A DNA stretch of 64,000 nt from Pedobacter arcticus A12 (lineage in GTDB: Bacteria; Bacteroidota; Bacteroidia; Sphingobacteriales; Sphingobacteriaceae): the NCBI RefSeq assembly GCF_000302595.1, contig NZ_JH947125.1:124001-188000 (forward strand), in the 5' to 3' direction. The notes beneath the pieces are model-generated. The model saw only the letters and a list, made by a program, of their open reading frames with translations. It ran no database searches and was not told where the DNA came from. Positions within the stretch are counted from its first letter, which is position 1. Every line of letters starts with the position of its first letter. The position numbers and the translations under genes were made by a program. Below are positions 33,305 to 42,527 of this stretch, piece by piece.

Positions 33305-33547
33305 ACCGATTGCGTAGATTTTTCAATTAAAATACATAATCAACTAAAACAATTGATACTTTTGAAACCACAACAGCAGATAAAATGTATATGAGGTCTA
33401 AAAATCATATAAAAAAAACACTTATTGTAGATTGCTTAAAGGTCGAAATCAATTGATAGCCTTTTGGCATTTGTATTTTATTTTGCTATAAATTATAATC
33501 CAACCATTTTAACTGCATACTTACAAATCGTTAAAACAAAAATCTAA

Positions 33548-35071
33548 ATGAAATCTAACATTAAATCCAAACCAACAATTTACATGATTTTTGGTGGTAC
33601 TGGAGACCTTGCAGAAAGAAAACTGATTCCTGCATTATACAACCTGTTTTTAGAAGGGTACATGCCAAAGGAGTTTGCAATTATTGGCTTAGGGCGTACC
33701 GATTACAATAATGAGAGCTTCATCAAAAATTTATTGGGAGGCGTAAATAAGTTTTCTAGAAGTGGGAAAGCAGAGAAGGAGAAATGGGCTGAGTTTTCAA
33801 GCAGAATTAGCTACCTAAGAACCGACGTAAACAAAGAAGCTGATTACATGAAGATGGATGAAATTATCCAGAAGTATGAAAGCGAATGGTCTGAACTGCC
33901 TGTTATTATCCATTATTTGGCGGTTGCGCCTAACTTTTTCCCAATTATTGCTAGCAATTTAGCCAAGCTAAAATCTGCTGGAGATGAGGAAAGAACAAGA
34001 ATTGTTATCGAGAAGCCATTTGGTAGAGATTTAGAAACTGCTAAGGAACTTAACATCCTGCTGAAAAATATTTTTGCTGAAAGCCAGATTTATAGAATTG
34101 ACCATTATTTAGGTAAAGAAACTGTTCAAAACATGTTGGCTTTTAGATTTGCCAACGCATTGTTTGAACCGATCTGGAACCGTAACTATATTGAACACGT
34201 ACAGATTTCTGTAACAGAAGATATTGGTGTTGAAGACCGTGGCGGTTATTACGACGGTTCTGGCGCTTTACGAGATATGGTACAGAACCATATTTTGCAG
34301 GTACTTTGCTTGGTTGCAATGGAACCACCGGTTAATTTTGATGCGGAAGAAATCCGTAACAGAAAGGTTGATGTATTAAGAGCAATGCGCCAGTTTGGAC
34401 CTGATGAAATTAGGTTTAACACGGTTCGTGGCCAGTATGGCGAAGGTTGGGTTAAAGGAGAAAAAGTAGAGGGTTACCGCCAAGAGGAAGGTGTGAACAA
34501 AGACTCGAACACAGAAACTTTTGCAGCCTTAAAGTTCTTTATCGATAACTGGAGATGGCAGAATGTCCCTTTTTATGTGAGAACAGGGAAAAGAATGCAC
34601 CAAAAATCTTCAATCATCAGTATCCAGTTTAAGGATGTGCCACATTTGATTTTCCCCAATCAGTCGTCAGAAAGCTGGCAACAAAACAGGTTGATCATTA
34701 GTATCCAGCCAGAAATGAGTATCCGTTTGCAGGTGCAAGCTAAAAGACCAGGTTTAGATATGACTTTAAACCCGGTTGATATGGTTTTTAATTACGATGG
34801 CACTTACGAGAACGACTCGCCAGAAGCTTACGAAACTTTGTTGCTAGATGCAATGAAAGGTGATCAAACTTTATTTATGCGTGGTGACCAGGTTGAAACA
34901 GCTTGGGATTTAATTATGCCTGTTTTAGAAAGTTGGGAAACTAAAAAGAGCATCAGTTTCCCTAATTATTCATCAGATAGTTGGGGGCCAGAAACTGCGG
35001 AGGCTTTAATAGCTAAAGATGGTTTCCATTGGTTTACGTTACCTATGAAAAAAGGAGAAAAGAAGAAATGA
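33548..35071 (+). CDS. zwf: Glucose-6-phosphate 1-dehydrogenase
   Basis: First step of the oxidative pentose phosphate pathway, using NADP or NAD. 507 residues. The Rossmann motif IFGGTGDLAERKLIPALYNL is at about residues 14-33, the substrate and catalytic motif RIDHYLGKE at 183-191, EKPFGRDLETA near 156 and RTGKRMHQK near 350. The stop overlaps the start of pgl (ATGA), which indicates an operon. Confidence 0.97.
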   Translation: MKSNIKSKPTIYMIFGGTGDLAERKLIPALYNLFLEGYMPKEFAIIGLGRTDYNNESFIKNLLGGVNKFSRSGKAEKEKWAEFSSRISYLRTDVNKEADYMKMDEIIQKYESEWSELPVIIHYLAVAPNFFPIIASNLAKLKSAGDEERTRIVIEKPFGRDLETAKELNILLKNIFAESQIYRIDHYLGKETVQNMLAFRFANALFEPIWNRNYIEHVQISVTEDIGVEDRGGYYDGSGALRDMVQNHILQVLCLVAMEPPVNFDAEEIRNRKVDVLRAMRQFGPDEIRFNTVRGQYGEGWVKGEKVEGYRQEEGVNKDSNTETFAALKFFIDNWRWQNVPFYVRTGKRMHQKSSIISIQFKDVPHLIFPNQSSESWQQNRLIISIQPEMSIRLQVQAKRPGLDMTLNPVDMVFNYDGTYENDSPEAYETLLLDAMKGDQTLFMRGDQVETAWDLIMPVLESWETKKSISFPNYSSDSWGPETAEALIAKDGFHWFTLPMKKGEKKK

Positions 35072-35790
35072 GTTTAAACGTTTTTAAAGAAAGTAATGAC
35101 GCTATAGAAGCTTTAGCATCATTATTTATCAAGGATGCAAAGCTGGCAATTGCACAAAACGATAAGTTTTCTGTAGCGTTATCTGGTGGTAGTTCTCCAA
35201 AGAAGCTTTACGAATTGTTAGCTTCAAAATATAAGAATGAAATTGACTGGACCAAGGTTTATTTCTTTTTTGGAGATGAGCGATATGTAGCAAGCGACCA
35301 CCCAGATAGCAACTATTTGATGGCTAAAACCGCTATGTTAGATAGTTTGGAGATTGCCGATAAGCAAGTTTTTAAAGTAGATACAACATTAGATCCAGCT
35401 AGTGCAGCTTTGGCTTACCAACGTTGGATCTGTGGCTTTTTTGATGACGAACCTATTTTCGATTTGGTGCTTTTAGGTTTGGGTGATGATGCACATACCG
35501 CCTCCATTTTCCCTGGAACTGATTTGGTTTGGATTGATGAGGAACAAGTAAAGGAAGTTTACCTAAAAGACAAAGAGGTTTACAGAATTAGCTTTACCGC
35601 ACCTTTAATTAATGATGCAAAGCAAATTGCATTTTTAACTTTTGGAGCTAACAAGGCAGATGCCATAAAAGCTGTTTTGGAAGGTGAGCATGATGTTGCA
35701 AAATATCCAGCTCAATTGATTAAGCCTACAAACGGTAAGTTAGATTGGTTCGTTGACGAAGCTGCAGTTAGTAAATTGACGCAGAAATAA
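35068..35790 (+). CDS. pgl: 6-phosphogluconolactonase
   Basis: DevB-type lactonase that hydrolyses 6-phosphogluconolactone. 240 residues from the ATG at 35068, which overlaps the zwf stop by 4 bp; an earlier in-frame TTG inside zwf is not credible. Motifs: SVALSGGSSPKKLYELLA near 33, FFFGDERYVASDHPDSNYLM near 65, LVLLGLGDDAHTASIFPG near 135 and RISFTAPLINDAKQIAFLTF near 172. A perfect terminator follows at 35811. Confidence 0.96.
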   Translation: MSLNVFKESNDAIEALASLFIKDAKLAIAQNDKFSVALSGGSSPKKLYELLASKYKNEIDWTKVYFFFGDERYVASDHPDSNYLMAKTAMLDSLEIADKQVFKVDTTLDPASAALAYQRWICGFFDDEPIFDLVLLGLGDDAHTASIFPGTDLVWIDEEQVKEVYLKDKEVYRISFTAPLINDAKQIAFLTFGANKADAIKAVLEGEHDVAKYPAQLIKPTNGKLDWFVDEAAVSKLTQK

Positions 35791-35810
35791 CCTAGGTTTT
35801 ATATAATATC

Positions 35811-35842
35811 AAAAGAGCTTCATTGAAAAATGAAGCTCTTTT
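35811..35842. terminator. Terminator between pgl and the NagX-like gene
   Basis: Perfect 14-bp stem AAAAGAGCTTCATT (35811-35824) / AATGAAGCTCTTTT (35829-35842) with a GAAA tetraloop, flanked by A and T runs. It serves both convergent genes. Confidence 0.93.
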
Positions 35843-35908
35843 TGTTTAAAGAAATAGTATTTGATTTTATCTATTGGTAAAAGGTTGCTGTTTTTTAGAA
35901 CGCAATCT

Positions 35909-37036
35909 TTATACTTTAATAATTATGTTCCTTTTGTACATGAACCAAAGAATAAAGAACCAGATTAAAACGAAAGTAGCAGCATAACCAAGAGACGCGT
36001 TATAAGGAGACATATACGGAGTATAAAACATCTCATAGATGTAGTTCTTGGCAGAAACTTCCGTTCCGCTTGCAATACTGATTTTTATAAGGTTTAGTGT
36101 TTTTGCAATAACGCTTGAAGCGAAATATACCGTAATTGCGTTTACTCCATAAATTACAAAAGGCTTGGTAAACTTAGTGAAACCCTGTACATCAATAAGC
36201 CAATAGCATAGCGCTAAAGTCATACTTGCAATACCACCAGTATAAAGTACAAAAGAACTAGTCCACAGTGCTTTATTGATTGGGAAAAATAAATCCCAGA
36301 ATAAACCTAAGACTACTGCTAAAAAGCCGTAGGTAAATAACCATATTACTTTATTTTCTTGTGTTCTATATTTTGATTTTAGGATAATACCCATTAAAAC
36401 ACCAAATAAGCCAGTACTAAAGGAAGGGAAAGTACTTAAGAAGCCTTCTGGGTCCCAAGTTTTGGTTACACTCCACATGTGGTTTTTGAAAACAATTCCA
36501 TCAATATATGCAGCCAAATTAGTGCCTTTATTAAAATTAGCAGCACCAACTCCCGGAACCGGGATAAACGCCATCAATAACCAATAAACCAGAATAAACC
36601 CTAAGAAAAGTCTAAATAAAGTGCGATGGTTTACTTTTACAAATAAGATGGAACAAACAAGGTACACAACAGCGATGCGTTGTAAGACGCCCGGAATCCG
36701 AACTTCGGCAAAGTTGAACACAGGATACAACGCAAGAATCATCCCTAACAAAAAAAGCGTAATAGACCTTCTGAAAATAGATTTCAACAGTTTTCCGTGG
36801 TTTTCGCTGTCCTGTTTTGCACTGTCTAAAGCAAAAACAATGGATACGCCCACAATAAATAAAAAGAATGGAAAGATTAAATCGGTTGGTGTACAGCCCT
36901 CCCAACTTGCGTGTTCAAAAGGTGCGTAAATGTGCGACCAATCTCCAGAGTTGTTGACCAATATCATGGCTGCTACGGTTAATCCTCTGAAAAAATCTAA
37001 TGAAAGTAATCTTTGTTTAGGTATGGTTTGTTGCAT
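35909..37036 (-). CDS. NagX/HGSNAT-like membrane acyltransferase
   Basis: 375 residues with about ten membrane segments. The N-terminus RLLSLDFFRGLTVAAMILVN and TPTDLIFPFFLFIVGVSIVF (near 50) match the heparan-alpha-glucosaminide N-acetyltransferase / DUF5009 family. Human HGSNAT transfers acetyl groups across the lysosomal membrane to glucosamine; bacterial relatives are linked to N-acetylglucosamine use. The active-site His of HGSNAT corresponds to a His near the start; IYAPFEHASW at about residues 36-45 is a candidate. Acetylation of an amino sugar in the periplasm is plausible. It is not in the same operon as the PUL at 40.9 kb but fits an amino-sugar theme. Confidence 0.83.
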   Translation of the reverse strand: MQQTIPKQRLLSLDFFRGLTVAAMILVNNSGDWSHIYAPFEHASWEGCTPTDLIFPFFLFIVGVSIVFALDSAKQDSENHGKLLKSIFRRSITLFLLGMILALYPVFNFAEVRIPGVLQRIAVVYLVCSILFVKVNHRTLFRLFLGFILVYWLLMAFIPVPGVGAANFNKGTNLAAYIDGIVFKNHMWSVTKTWDPEGFLSTFPSFSTGLFGVLMGIILKSKYRTQENKVIWLFTYGFLAVVLGLFWDLFFPINKALWTSSFVLYTGGIASMTLALCYWLIDVQGFTKFTKPFVIYGVNAITVYFASSVIAKTLNLIKISIASGTEVSAKNYIYEMFYTPYMSPYNASLGYAATFVLIWFFILWFMYKRNIIIKV

Positions 37037-37336
37037 CCATAAATATAATAGAATATTGGGTGATATTAAGTTCGGTATTAAAATTATTTTAATTGATAAG
37101 CATCTTTTTAAAAAACATCAAAAAGTGTAATTTTGCGTTTGGTTTGAAATCGAGTATAAATAATTATTTATACAGTTGTTGGCTAGCTATCCGCGATTAT
37201 TTTTGAAGAAAGAAACTGAGAGATATCTCCGTATATTTCTACTACCGTTTTTCTGCTAAAGAAATATCTTTCATAGATTGATCATTACGGATGTTCACAA
37301 GAAATTGTAGGTTTGTACGTGAAAGCCATAATCGAA

Positions 37337-40165
37337 ATGAAAGAACACAGTATCGAAATCGGATTACAATCAATTTTTGATAAAAAAAGAGTAAAAACCA
37401 AGCTGATAGATCTGGTAGCCTACGCATCTGATGCTGGATTTTACTACCTACGCCCAAAAGCGGTGGTACTGCCAGTTTCCGAAGAAGAGATTGTGCAGCT
37501 TTTTGCGTTTTCACAACAGCATAACATACCCTTAGTATTCAGAACCGCAGGTACAAGCTTATCCGGGCAGTCGATTACCGATGGGATATTGGTGGATTTA
37601 AGCCAGCACTGGAACAAAGTAGTTATAGAGAAAGAGGGAGCTAACGTAAGGGTTAAACCCGGAGCCATAGGTTCCAACGTAAATGCCTATCTGGCAAAAT
37701 ACCGTAAAAAAATAGGTCCCGATCCGGCAAGTATCAACTCCGCAATGATGGGTGGGATTATCTCCAACAATGCCAGTGGAATGTGCTGTGGCGTGAGCAA
37801 TAACTCCTACCATACCGTAAAATACATTCGCTTTATATTGCCGAACGGCAGAACATACAGCACCGAAAACGCGGCAGATTATACACGGTTTAAAGAAGAG
37901 TGCCCCGCTATTTACAACGAATTGGAAAATCTGCAGAAGCAGGTCAAGGGTAATCCAACAATCTATGATAGAATCAGGAAAAAATACCTGACAAAGAATA
38001 CTGTTGGCTATTCGGCAAATGCTTTTATTGATTTTACAGCACCTTTGGATATCCTTGCACACCTATTGATCGGTGCAGAAGGTACTTTGGGGTTTATTTC
38101 CGAAGCCGTATTGGATACCATCCCGGATTTTCAGAAAAAGTCCACAGCCCTACTTTATTTTAAGGATATATATTCGGCCTGCCAAGCCATTGTTCCGTTA
38201 AAAAATTCTGGAGCAGCAGCCGTGGAACTGATGGATAGGGCATCGCTACGGTCTGTTGAGAACATGGTAGGCGTTCCAGCAGTTATAAAAACACTTCCCG
38301 CTGCAGCGGCTGCACTTTTAATAGAATATCAGGGAGACACAGAAGAAGAGATCAACGAGCAGATTGCAAGTTTTTTACAGGTAAGCGCACAGCTTTCTTT
38401 GATAGGAGATATTCAATTTACCTCAAAAAGCTACGAACAGGCACTTTTATGGAAAATACGGAAAGGGATGTTCCCTGCTGTTGGAGCGGTAAGAGCGAGT
38501 GGAAGTACGGTGATTTTAGAAGATGTGGCTTTTCCTGTAGAAAGGCTCGGAGACGCTATTATAGATCTGCACCAGCTTTTTGAAAAACACGGTTACAGCA
38601 ATGCTATTATTTTTGGGCATGCAAAAGATGGCAATATCCATTTTGTAGTTACGCAGGCTTTTGATAGCCAAACAGAGATTGAAAGGTACGACCGTTTCTT
38701 AGGTGAAGTGGTTGAACTTGTAATCAAAAAATACGATGGCGCATTAAAAGCGGAACATGGTACGGGACGTAATATGGCACCGTTCGTAGAAACCGAATGG
38801 GGTGCAGAGATTTACCAGGTCATGAAATCGGTAAAGGAGATCATCGATCCCAAAAACCTGTTGAATCCGGGTGTAATCATCAACGCAGATAAAGCCGCCC
38901 ACATCGCAAACCTTAAAGAACTTACAAAAGTAGAAGAAGAAGTTGACCGCTGTACCGAATGCGGTTTCTGCGAACCCAAATGCCCAAGCCGCGACCTTAC
39001 ACTAACACCACGAAAACGGATTGTGGTACGTCGCGAACTTCTGAAATTAAAGAATAAAGGAGATAAAAAGCAATACCAAACTTTACTGGACCAGTATCAG
39101 TACGATGGTTTGGACACCTGTGCGGTAGATGGACTTTGCGCCACAGCATGTCCTGTAGATATCAACACTGGAGATCTGGTGAAGCGCTTACGCAGAGAGA
39201 GCCATTCTGAAATAGCAAATAAGATAGCGCTTTCAACAGCTAAAAACTTTAGAACTGTTGTAAATACTGTCAAGTTTGCAATGGGAACTGGTGCGCTCAT
39301 CAACAAACTATTAGGCAAAAACACCATGTATCGAATCACCAGCTCGCTTAAAACGGTGATTCCTGCTTTCCCGTTATGGTCAAACCAATTGGCGTTGGCA
39401 AAACCGATCCCAAAAGAAAACCGACAGAACCAAACGGACTTTAAGGTTGTGTATTTTCCGGCTTGTATCTCCAGGGTAATGGGCGATGCGGATGCTAACG
39501 AAAAAGGAGTGATGCAAACGTTTTTTGATGTTTCTAAGAAAGCGGGCGTTCAGGTAATTATACCACACAATATTGAAAAGCAGTGCTGTGGCCAGATTTA
39601 TTCGTCCAAAGGTTTTAAAGATGCCTACACTTACACCGTTAACTCAACGGTAGAAAAACTTTGGGAAACCACAGCTGGTGGCGTACATCCTGTAGTGTTA
39701 GATATCAGTTCCTGTACGCAAACCTTAACGGGCTGCCGACCGGCTTTAACCCAAGAAAATAGAGGGAAATTTGATAAGCTCAATATCATCGATAGCATAG
39801 ATTATTTGCATGATTATGTAATGCCTAAAGTGGAGGTGACAAAAAGAAAAGGCAATATCGTTCTGCATCCGGTTTGTTCGTTGAAGAAAATGGACGGAGT
39901 GGAAGCAAAGTTCAACGCATTGGCTAGCCATTTTGCAGCGCAGGCCACTCAGCCGTTGTTTGCAGGCTGTTGCGGAATGGCGGGCGACCGTGGTTTTCTG
40001 CATCCAGAATTGACACATTCGGCTACACGCAACGAGAGCTTGGAGGTTAAAGCCGGCGATTATGATGGCTATTACTCGTCTTCCAAAACCTGCGAAATCG
40101 CACTTTCTGATGCTATCGGGAAAGATTATTTCTCTATACTGAAACTAGTGGATGAATGTACTTAG
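37337..40165 (+). CDS. FAD-linked oxidase / Fe-S fusion dehydrogenase (D-2-hydroxyacid type)
   Basis: 942 residues from ATG 37337; upstream non-ATG starts add eight residues. Domains: FAD-binding 4 (about 40-250, TAGTSLSGQSITDGILVDLS and GGIISNNASGMCCGVSNNSY), FAD-oxidase C (about 265-530 with IFGHAKDGNIHFVV and KAEHGTGRNMAPFVE), two 4Fe-4S sites (CTECGFCEPKCPS near 546 and CAVDGLCATACPVDI near 596), and two CCG domains (CCGQIYSSKG near 750, CCGMAGDRGF near 880). It is a fused GlcD-GlcF type protein, as in Dld-II D-lactate or glycolate dehydrogenases. D-lactate, glycolate or another 2-hydroxyacid could be the substrate. It feeds electrons to the quinone pool in relatives. Confidence 0.9.
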   Translation: MKEHSIEIGLQSIFDKKRVKTKLIDLVAYASDAGFYYLRPKAVVLPVSEEEIVQLFAFSQQHNIPLVFRTAGTSLSGQSITDGILVDLSQHWNKVVIEKEGANVRVKPGAIGSNVNAYLAKYRKKIGPDPASINSAMMGGIISNNASGMCCGVSNNSYHTVKYIRFILPNGRTYSTENAADYTRFKEECPAIYNELENLQKQVKGNPTIYDRIRKKYLTKNTVGYSANAFIDFTAPLDILAHLLIGAEGTLGFISEAVLDTIPDFQKKSTALLYFKDIYSACQAIVPLKNSGAAAVELMDRASLRSVENMVGVPAVIKTLPAAAAALLIEYQGDTEEEINEQIASFLQVSAQLSLIGDIQFTSKSYEQALLWKIRKGMFPAVGAVRASGSTVILEDVAFPVERLGDAIIDLHQLFEKHGYSNAIIFGHAKDGNIHFVVTQAFDSQTEIERYDRFLGEVVELVIKKYDGALKAEHGTGRNMAPFVETEWGAEIYQVMKSVKEIIDPKNLLNPGVIINADKAAHIANLKELTKVEEEVDRCTECGFCEPKCPSRDLTLTPRKRIVVRRELLKLKNKGDKKQYQTLLDQYQYDGLDTCAVDGLCATACPVDINTGDLVKRLRRESHSEIANKIALSTAKNFRTVVNTVKFAMGTGALINKLLGKNTMYRITSSLKTVIPAFPLWSNQLALAKPIPKENRQNQTDFKVVYFPACISRVMGDADANEKGVMQTFFDVSKKAGVQVIIPHNIEKQCCGQIYSSKGFKDAYTYTVNSTVEKLWETTAGGVHPVVLDISSCTQTLTGCRPALTQENRGKFDKLNIIDSIDYLHDYVMPKVEVTKRKGNIVLHPVCSLKKMDGVEAKFNALASHFAAQATQPLFAGCCGMAGDRGFLHPELTHSATRNESLEVKAGDYDGYYSSSKTCEIALSDAIGKDYFSILKLVDECT

Positions 40166-40917
40166 GATTTATATCAGTACTATTTTAAAGCTGGTTTGCC
40201 TATAGGAGAAGCTGGGATTATTGATTGCCGATTTACCAGATGGTTCTATATGTCCCATTTTCGATTTTTTTTAGCAAATTGGTATTGGAACTGCTATGGG
40301 TAATTGATTTTTTTGAGTTCAAAACCTTTCGAGTTAAAAATAGTTTCAGAGAAATCCTTTCGGAATAACAGAAATTCCGTTCGGCCTGCTCCAGATTAAG
40401 CTTACAATTTATTTTATTCTTTTCATTTCCTCAAAAAAAACAATTCTCGAGAACACCTATTGAACGGTTTACAACTTGTCTCATACCTTCATTTTAATCA
40501 GATTAAATTTATAGCCTGTTTAAAATTTATCTAATAATTTGATTATGCTCTTTTTGACTACAAAATTTGCCTTGTTTCGCTCAAAAATAACCTATAAACA
40601 TTTTTACAATACAAATTTAAACCGGCTCTTAAAAGATTCCACGGTATAAAGTTTTGCTGAAAATATTACGTACTGCAATAGGTTAGGTATTGTGGTATTT
40701 CCAAGTGTTTATAGCACCTATCTGTTTACTGTATTTTAACATACGGTACTAATTAATTAAGTGAATATTTGATTTAATAAGCAGTTTGTGATAAAATAAT
40801 ACATAAGCTGGAGAAAATTTGTCAGTTTATTGGTGGTTTATCTATCTAGATTTGTAGTAGTTAAAACTGTTAATATTTGTTTTTGCTACCAAACCTGAAA
40901 CGTAATACTTTAGTTAT
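40166..40917. other. 752-bp gap before the sugar-utilisation locus
   Basis: AT-rich, with stop codons in all frames and no family features. A short hairpin CGGAAT/ATTCCG lies near 40360-40380. The promoter of the symporter-aldolase operon should lie in the last 150 bp, but no clear -33/-7 pair stands out. I see no tRNA or known RNA motif. The length is unusual for this window, so an unlisted small RNA or gene relic is possible. Confidence 0.45.
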
Positions 40918-42474
40918 ATGAAGAATCTTCCAGTATTAGACTTGTCTATCATTGCGCTTTATCTTTTAGCCATGATACTTGTTGGCGTTTATTTCTCGAG
41001 AAAAAATAAGAGTGCGGATCAATACACAAAAGCCTCTGGTAAAATACCAGGTTGGGCAATAGGTATTTCGCTCTATGCTACGTTTTTGAGTAGCAACACC
41101 TTTTTAGGTGTGCCGGGTAAAACTTTTGGCAGTAATTGGAATGTTTTTGTTTTCAGTATTTCCATGCCTTTTGCAGCATGGGTGGCAGCTAAATACTTTG
41201 TGCCGTTTTACCGTAGTACGGGCGAAGTTTCTGCATACACAAATTTAGAAAAGCGTTTTGGTACTTGGGCCAGAACTTATGCAGTGACGTGTTTTCTTCT
41301 TACCCAACTGGTTCGTATGGGCTCAATATTCTTCGGTATATCTTTAACGTTACAGGCCCTTACCGGTTATAGTATGGAAATGATTATGCTGGTAACCGGT
41401 GTATGTATTGTAGTTTATACAGTAATGGGAGGTATGGAGGCCGTAATATGGACAGAAGTTTTCCAAGGTATATTAATTACAGTAGGTGCACTGATTATTG
41501 TTTATTTATTAGTGTCGAATATGCCAGGTGGCGTTTCGAAAATCGTTGAGATTGGTAATAACGATAATAAGTTTAGTTTAGGTAGTCTCTCCTTAGATTT
41601 TACCACATCCACGTTCTGGGTCATACTGCTTTATGGGTTTTTTATTAACCTCAATAATTTTGGTATGGATCAAAATTATGTACAGCGTTACCACACAGCA
41701 GCATCTGCAAAAGAAGCTTCAAAATCTGTTTGGCTTTGCGTTTGGATTTATGCGCCTGCGTCTCTTATCTTCTTTATTATTGGTACCTGTTTGTACGCCT
41801 ACTATCAAGTACACCCAGAGTTGATAGAGCCTGTAAAATTGCAGGCTGCAGCAGAACGTCTTGGTGCCGGAGCTTCTTCATTTGATATTTCAAGTTTGGC
41901 GGCTATACTTAAACCAAGCGACTATGGTGACAAAGTAATGCCTTATTTTATGGTAACCATGATACCAGCAGGTATTGTTGGTTTAATACTGTCGGGTATT
42001 CTGTCTGCTGCTATGAGCACCATAAGTTCAGGAATGAATGCCTCTGCAACGGTTTTCTCCGAAGATATTTATAAGCGTTTTTACAAGTCAGATATTAATG
42101 AGAAGCAGAATATGCGCTTATTACACCTGGCAACTATTGTTTTTGGATTGTTAGGGATGGGTTGTGGAATTGCGATGATTGGCGTTAAAAGCATATTGGA
42201 TATTTGGTGGGAGCTGTCAGGCATATTTGCCGGAGGTATGTTAGGCCTTTTCTTATTGGGTATTATCAGCAGAAAAACAGGAAACCTAGAGGCATTTGCT
42301 GCCACCGTAATCGGGATTTTGGTGGTGGTATGGGCATCCTTGTCCTATATGATTCCAGATGACTATGCTTACCTAAGAAATCCTCTTCATGCCAATATGG
42401 TCATCGTAATTGGTACGCTAGCTATCTTTTTAACAGGTACAATTCTCACAAAAATCAAAAGCCTAGCAAAGTAG
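40918..42474 (+). CDS. Sodium/solute symporter (SSS family)
   Basis: 518 residues, 13 or 14 membrane segments. N-terminal LLAMILVGVYFSRKNKSADQ with YTKASGKIPGWAIGISLYAT and FLSSNTFLGVPGKTFGSN, and the sodium-site region SGILSAAMSTISSGMNASAT near 360, are typical of the SGLT/NanT-like SSS branch. It probably imports the free sugar acid or sugar made by the outer enzymes of this locus. It is 53 bp before an aldolase of the N-acetylneuraminate lyase family, as in many Bacteroidota sialic-acid operons. The substrate is inference. Confidence 0.9.
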   Translation: MKNLPVLDLSIIALYLLAMILVGVYFSRKNKSADQYTKASGKIPGWAIGISLYATFLSSNTFLGVPGKTFGSNWNVFVFSISMPFAAWVAAKYFVPFYRSTGEVSAYTNLEKRFGTWARTYAVTCFLLTQLVRMGSIFFGISLTLQALTGYSMEMIMLVTGVCIVVYTVMGGMEAVIWTEVFQGILITVGALIIVYLLVSNMPGGVSKIVEIGNNDNKFSLGSLSLDFTTSTFWVILLYGFFINLNNFGMDQNYVQRYHTAASAKEASKSVWLCVWIYAPASLIFFIIGTCLYAYYQVHPELIEPVKLQAAAERLGAGASSFDISSLAAILKPSDYGDKVMPYFMVTMIPAGIVGLILSGILSAAMSTISSGMNASATVFSEDIYKRFYKSDINEKQNMRLLHLATIVFGLLGMGCGIAMIGVKSILDIWWELSGIFAGGMLGLFLLGIISRKTGNLEAFAATVIGILVVVWASLSYMIPDDYAYLRNPLHANMVIVIGTLAIFLTGTILTKIKSLAK

Positions 42475-42527
42475 GTTAATACCTGCTTGACTTTCAGTCT
42501 CTTAAAAATAACATAAAAACGATACAG

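Noticed and set aside
36612-36929. Overlapping frames on both strands inside the NagX-like gene
   Set aside because: Shadows of the membrane protein gene; their products have no coherent family signal.
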